NCBI GenBank assembly: GCA_000827495.1
Contig: KN817539.1
Coordinates: forward strand, 186,001 to 250,000
DNA: 64,000 nt
Direction of reading: 5' to 3'
Source: Hypholoma sublateritium FD-334 SS-4
Taxonomy: Eukaryota; Basidiomycota; Agaricomycetes; Agaricales; Strophariaceae
Below are positions 60,074 to 64,000 of the stretch, one piece after another. The notes beneath the pieces are model-generated. The model did not search any database and was not told the DNA's origin. It worked only from the letters and a program-made list of their open reading frames with translations. The position numbers and the translations under genes are program-made. The stretch's first letter is position 1; each line of letters opens with the position of its first letter.

Positions 60074-62505
60074 CTAGGATGAAAAGAGGATGAATCTGTG
60101 TGCGATGAACAACGAGAAGGCGTCAAGTAGGAGGAGTGGCAAGAAATTGTAAAAGTGGTATCCTTGGCTAACGCGAACGACAGTTCCTGCAATCAAGCCA
60201 CCAGTCGAACCAAGAAGCCAGGTGGCACAAAAGATGCGCATGTTGCGATACTTGTTGTTGGTTCCGCCTTTCTTCTTCTGGCCTTCGTGAGCTTTGTTGT
60301 CGCCAGACGGGACCCAAAGGGCTGTGGTGTTGAAGATACGATCTTTGATGGCCATGAGATAGGCATATTGCTGGATGACGAAGACAAAATTGCAGTTGAA
60401 GTTGTACTTCTGACGCGACCACATTCGGAAGATGAAGATAGAGTAGATGAGAGACGGGATGACGAAGGCACAGTTGTACCAAAGGACGACTCGGGGGTAG
60501 AATGCAAGCAGGAGAAGACCGGGGAGGGTGTTGAGGATAACCATAGCGGCGGACGAAGCATAGAACATCATGCCACTGAGGTAGCAGACCTTCTGGACTA
60601 TGCTGAGATTGGATGTCCAGAAGTGTCTGTTTATGAGCAGCGAAGTCGACCCGGAGCACCATCGCATCTGCTGGGAGAAGTAGGCTTTGGGAGTGTCTGG
60701 AGACATACCACACGCAAGGGCAAGAGGGATATACTTCACTCGCCAGCCACGAGTAACTGCGTAGAAGCCGGTGTGAACATCCTCGGAATGGCCGATCTCA
60801 GCAGTTCCTCCGACTTCAACAAGCGCTTCACGACGGTATACAGCATTAGAGCCGACGCAGATGGCTCCACCCCAACGATCACGGTTGACCTGGACGACAC
60901 GGTAGAAAAGCTCCTGGGTGGACGAAGCGCCCTGTTCAGTCCATGTTTGCTGAGGACAGGGACGGAAGAACTGGGGCGATTGAACGATAGCGATGTCCTT
61001 GTACTTATTCATGTAAGGAAGGATGTTCTCGAGGAAGTCATGACGAGGGCAGAAGTCGGCGTCGAAAATGGCAAAGAACGCTCCTTCTGTGCGCGTGAAG
61101 GCATATCGCAAGTTGCCAGCTTTCTTGAGGTGAGGCTTGTTGTCGCGGGTGATGTAATTGAATCCATAACTCTCGGCAAGACGCTTCACGCTATCCAGCC
61201 CGCCATCGTCGAGCACCCAAACTTTGTAATTGGCGTAATCGAGCTTCTGGACGTGCTTGTAGGTGTTCTCGAGGATCTCAAGGGGCTCGTGGCAGCATGG
61301 GAGGTAGATATCGACTAGCGGCAACTTGTCCGAAGGATGAGAGTCTTCCTCGACCAACCTTTCGTGCTCCTTGACATCGAAATCCTTGCCAACATATCCA
61401 ATGACGAAGAATATGAGGAGGTAGATTTCAATGAAGCCGAAGAAGAAGCCGAACCTATAAATATGCTCAGTGACCAAACTTGTTTTGACGTGTAGGCGAA
61501 ACGCTTACCAGTAAAAGCCTTTGTTCGCTATCGTGAACAGCCACATACCAGCAGAGATACTGACGAAAGAAATCGTCCCGAAGAAATACAGAGGAATTCT
61601 GATCCGAAAAACATCAATGTTAATCTTTTTTTAAAAAAAGAGAAACTAACCTGCGCGTCTGAGCGTAGGAGATCTTCTCCGCGTCAGTGGGCGCGGTGGG
61701 GAGCACCAAATTGCTCGTTTCATCGGCGGGAACAGCGGGAACCACTTTTTTGTCGATGGTTGCTTGTTTCTTGCGACCGAACTGCCACCAGCGCTTGGTG
61801 GGAGCTGCGTCGCCATCGGCGGGCAAAGTGGAGACGGGGGCTTCCACAACAACTGCGGCTACAGCGGGAGCCAACTCGGGCGAAGGAGAGCGCGACGATT
61901 CAGTATCGGGCTCAACAAAGCGCCCAGGAGGTACGTAAACGTTCAACGGTTGAGCGGGTGGCTTGATGTCCTTTTTAAAAAAATAGTATCCTCATCAATG
62001 ATACATCGTTTGAGGTCCAAAAAAATTACACACCTTCGCCGGAAGCTGCTCTCTGTCCTCTGCCTGAATTTCAAACGAACGAGGCGAAGGAGTATACGTC
62101 TGCTGAGGGCGACGAGAGGCGAAGTATCCTTCCTGGCTATCGGACTCTGGGGAGGAAGTCGAGCTGGATCCAGAAAATACAAGGGAGTTTGTCCGCGATG
62201 TTCTGGTGGACTCGGAGGGGGTCGCGAGATCCGAAACAGCGTTGACTTGAACGATGGTCCCTAGGGGTACAGCTTTCTCTGAAATCCTGCCGTCGGATTC
62301 GACATGAATAACACCATGGTAATCTCCCCTCTTCCTGTCATGAGAGAAATATGAGATAGGTGCAAGCATATCGTCGGATATGATGGCGGACTTACGCAGG
62401 GAATGATTCAACGGAGTCCTGAGCCGTCAGCCCGAGAACATAAGGCGCCTTGGTGTCATTAGGGTGGGGGGTGGTCGTTGGTTGAAAAGAGTGGACGTCT
62501 GCCAT
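60074..62505 (-). CDS. CesA-like family 2 glycosyltransferase (membrane beta-glycan synthase)
   Basis: A processive polysaccharide synthase of the plasma membrane by family; the product could be a beta-glucan such as cellulose-like or mixed-linkage glucan, not resolved. The start at 62505 (MADVHSFQPTTTPHPNDTKA) opens a disordered Ser/Pro/Thr-rich cytosolic tail with WWQFGRKKQ. Then come membrane segments IPLYFFGTISFVSISAG and FGFIEIYLLIFFVIGYV. The catalytic domain has VDIYLPCCHEPLEILENTYK, VLDDGG (D1), NLRYAF, FAIFDADFCPRHDF (DxD), HSEDVHTGF (ED) and QQMRWCSGSTSLL (QxxRW). C-terminal helices are MMFYASSAAMVILNTLPGLL, YNCAFVIPSLIYSIFIF, ATWLLGSTGGLIAGTVV and FLPLLLLDAFSLFIAH. All four catalytic signatures are intact. 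About five introns are present. Confidence 0.9.
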
Positions 62506-64000
62506 AGTGGCTGGGGAGGAGTATAACCGTGACAAAGAGGAGGGAAACGGGAAACTGGAATACTCGACAGACGCTCTACAGCTTTATCGCGACCGCGTGG
62601 TACCTGGAAAGAGGGCACCTCGAACAAAAACAAATCTCCAAAATGAACCGTTTAAGAAGGCGCAAATGAACTAACCGGCATATTTTCAGCGCCTGTCGGT
62701 CTGGCTATAGAACCGTATGGGAAATAAATTGATTCGAGTCGTGTTCAGTCAGGTTCAGGTCCACTTGAAGTTCCCGATGTCCGCCCGATCAAAAAAGGGT
62801 TGTTCTTGTCCTAATTGGGAAGGCCCCTGATCATCCCTTGATCCGCACAAAAAGGCCTCTTGGGATAACAGCCGTGCATTCTTTCCCTGCAACAGGTTTA
62901 CTGTCTCCGTGAAAAGTATACGGGTGTGCTCAAATAATGAGACGAGGAGGGGTATATCAATTGACGCTTGCTTACATGGTGTCGTACGAACCATCTCTTC
63001 CTTCAAATTCAACATAACTTATGTCACGAAAGGCGAACAAAACTATGATTGATTAAATTCACAATTTACGGCCGCACACAGCGCTGGAAGTTATTGCATA
63101 TCAGAACCCCTGAAAGTACATTGAAATGTCTTATCCCTTTCTTTTAAGTATGGGCGATTGCTATCCGGGAGATTTTGGCTACATTTTGGTCAAATTATAT
63201 CCGCAAATCGGATAAGTCCTCGATGTGGCCCCGAATCAGGGTAGAGGGGTTACAGAGTACCAAATTGAACTTTTCCCTGCAATTTTTCCTCTGCAAGGAT
63301 GCGGAACTTTCAACGACGCAGGAAATGTAATCTGCACATTGTCTCTGATTTCCGATTTTATTAGTATTACAAATACACAAAACTCCTCCTTGTTAGACTG
63401 GTCATCTTACGCTAAGTTAAAGTTGATTTTAAATAATTGCCGCTAATCATCCAGATATATTTCTAATCCATGAAGCGTGAGCTCTTCAGATGTTATACGG
63501 AACCGGATTTCGGGAGCCGAAAGGTGGTCTAGTGGCTTCTAGTGGTATGTGGCATGTGCGCGCCTCATAGTTGGAGCTCTTTTGGAGCTGCATATCTTTT
63601 CATATCGCTGTTGACCCAATTCTTCCGCCAAGAGAATCTGGTCTCTTAGCTCAGTAGAGAACTGAAAGGTTTAGAAGGGTTTAGAGCCTCCGAGTGGTCT
63701 GATGTCGCTTTGTAACTAAACGACCCAACAGGCAATGAAGCATCGTCACCACTTGTGTTTTTAGCTCGACTTTTTATCTTATGAACGTTGTTCACGATTT
63801 ATCCAGGCTACCCCAGCGTCAAGTGTATTCGACAGGTAGAGTTAAAGACTAAAATCTGTTCACAATTTGAGTATTACTCACACTCATTTGTAGAAACGAT
63901 AAAAGGATATTGATTCCAGTAGGTCTCAGTGTTTGCTCAGTGTTTTTGCCGGCCATCGATTATGCCGCCGCCGCCATGTCGCGCTTAATTATGAGCTCTT
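62506..64000. other. Right-end region without recognisable gene
   Basis: This contains the promoter of the GT2 gene, followed by AT-rich sequence. Short frames at 62755-63015 and 63195-63446 show no family. A gene could begin beyond the window end. Confidence 0.5.

Noticed and set aside
63638..63690. tRNA-like A box (TTAGCTCAGTAGAGAAC)
   Set aside because: No matching B box (GGTTCGANNCC) or acceptor stem at the right distance.

Overview
The window is nuclear DNA of a filamentous basidiomycete, most likely an Agaricomycete; genus and species cannot be told from the sequence alone. Genes are dense and broken by many 45-65 bp GT-AG introns. The families present are fungal (Kre6/Skn1 glucan synthesis, Zn2Cys6 regulator, alternative oxidase, Spo71-like PH protein, Pet127).

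Layout, left to right. 0-8 kb: Hsp20 (-) shares a 555 bp promoter with an Arc1-like tRNA-binding cofactor (+), followed by mitochondrial uL6 (+) and an Ulp2/SENP6-type SUMO protease (-). 8-16.4 kb: two tandem Kre6/Skn1-like glucan-synthesis genes (-) and a classical SDR (-). 17-32.5 kb: M3 thimet-type oligopeptidase (+), USP-domain protein (-), Pet127 (-), ARL8 GTPase (+), a SCOCO-like short coiled-coil protein (-), Rpn13 proteasome ubiquitin receptor (+), Nse2/Mms21 SUMO ligase (-) and mitochondrial uS12 (+). 32.6-38.4 kb: Spo71/Mug56-like PH protein (-) and alternative oxidase (-). 38.4-47 kb: a gene desert. Its right half is very GC/CpG-rich and is built from diverged tandem copies of a modular repeat of roughly 300-500 bp. 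47-53.2 kb: a CENP-B/psq-type HTH protein without a transposase domain (+), then a Zn2Cys6 regulator (-) whose zinc cluster needs a 6-nt microexon. 53.4-62.5 kb: Tom22 (+), complex I 39 kDa subunit (-), a DUF2462 basic protein (+), Sas10/Utp3 (+) and a CesA-like family 2 glycosyltransferase (-). The last 1.5 kb holds no recognisable gene.

Two themes run through the genes. Seven or eight encode mitochondrial functions (uL6m, uS12m, Pet127, AOX, Tom22, NDUFA9, perhaps the M3 peptidase), and two encode opposing SUMO enzymes (Ulp2-type protease, Nse2 ligase). Cell-wall polysaccharide synthesis is represented by the Kre6 pair and the GT2 enzyme. The points most worth a second look are the GC-rich modular repeat field beside a CENP-B-like gene, the zinc-ligand microexon, and the polyglutamine divergence between the tandem Kre6 copies. 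Gene boundaries come from conceptual splicing by eye. No RNA evidence or database search was available.
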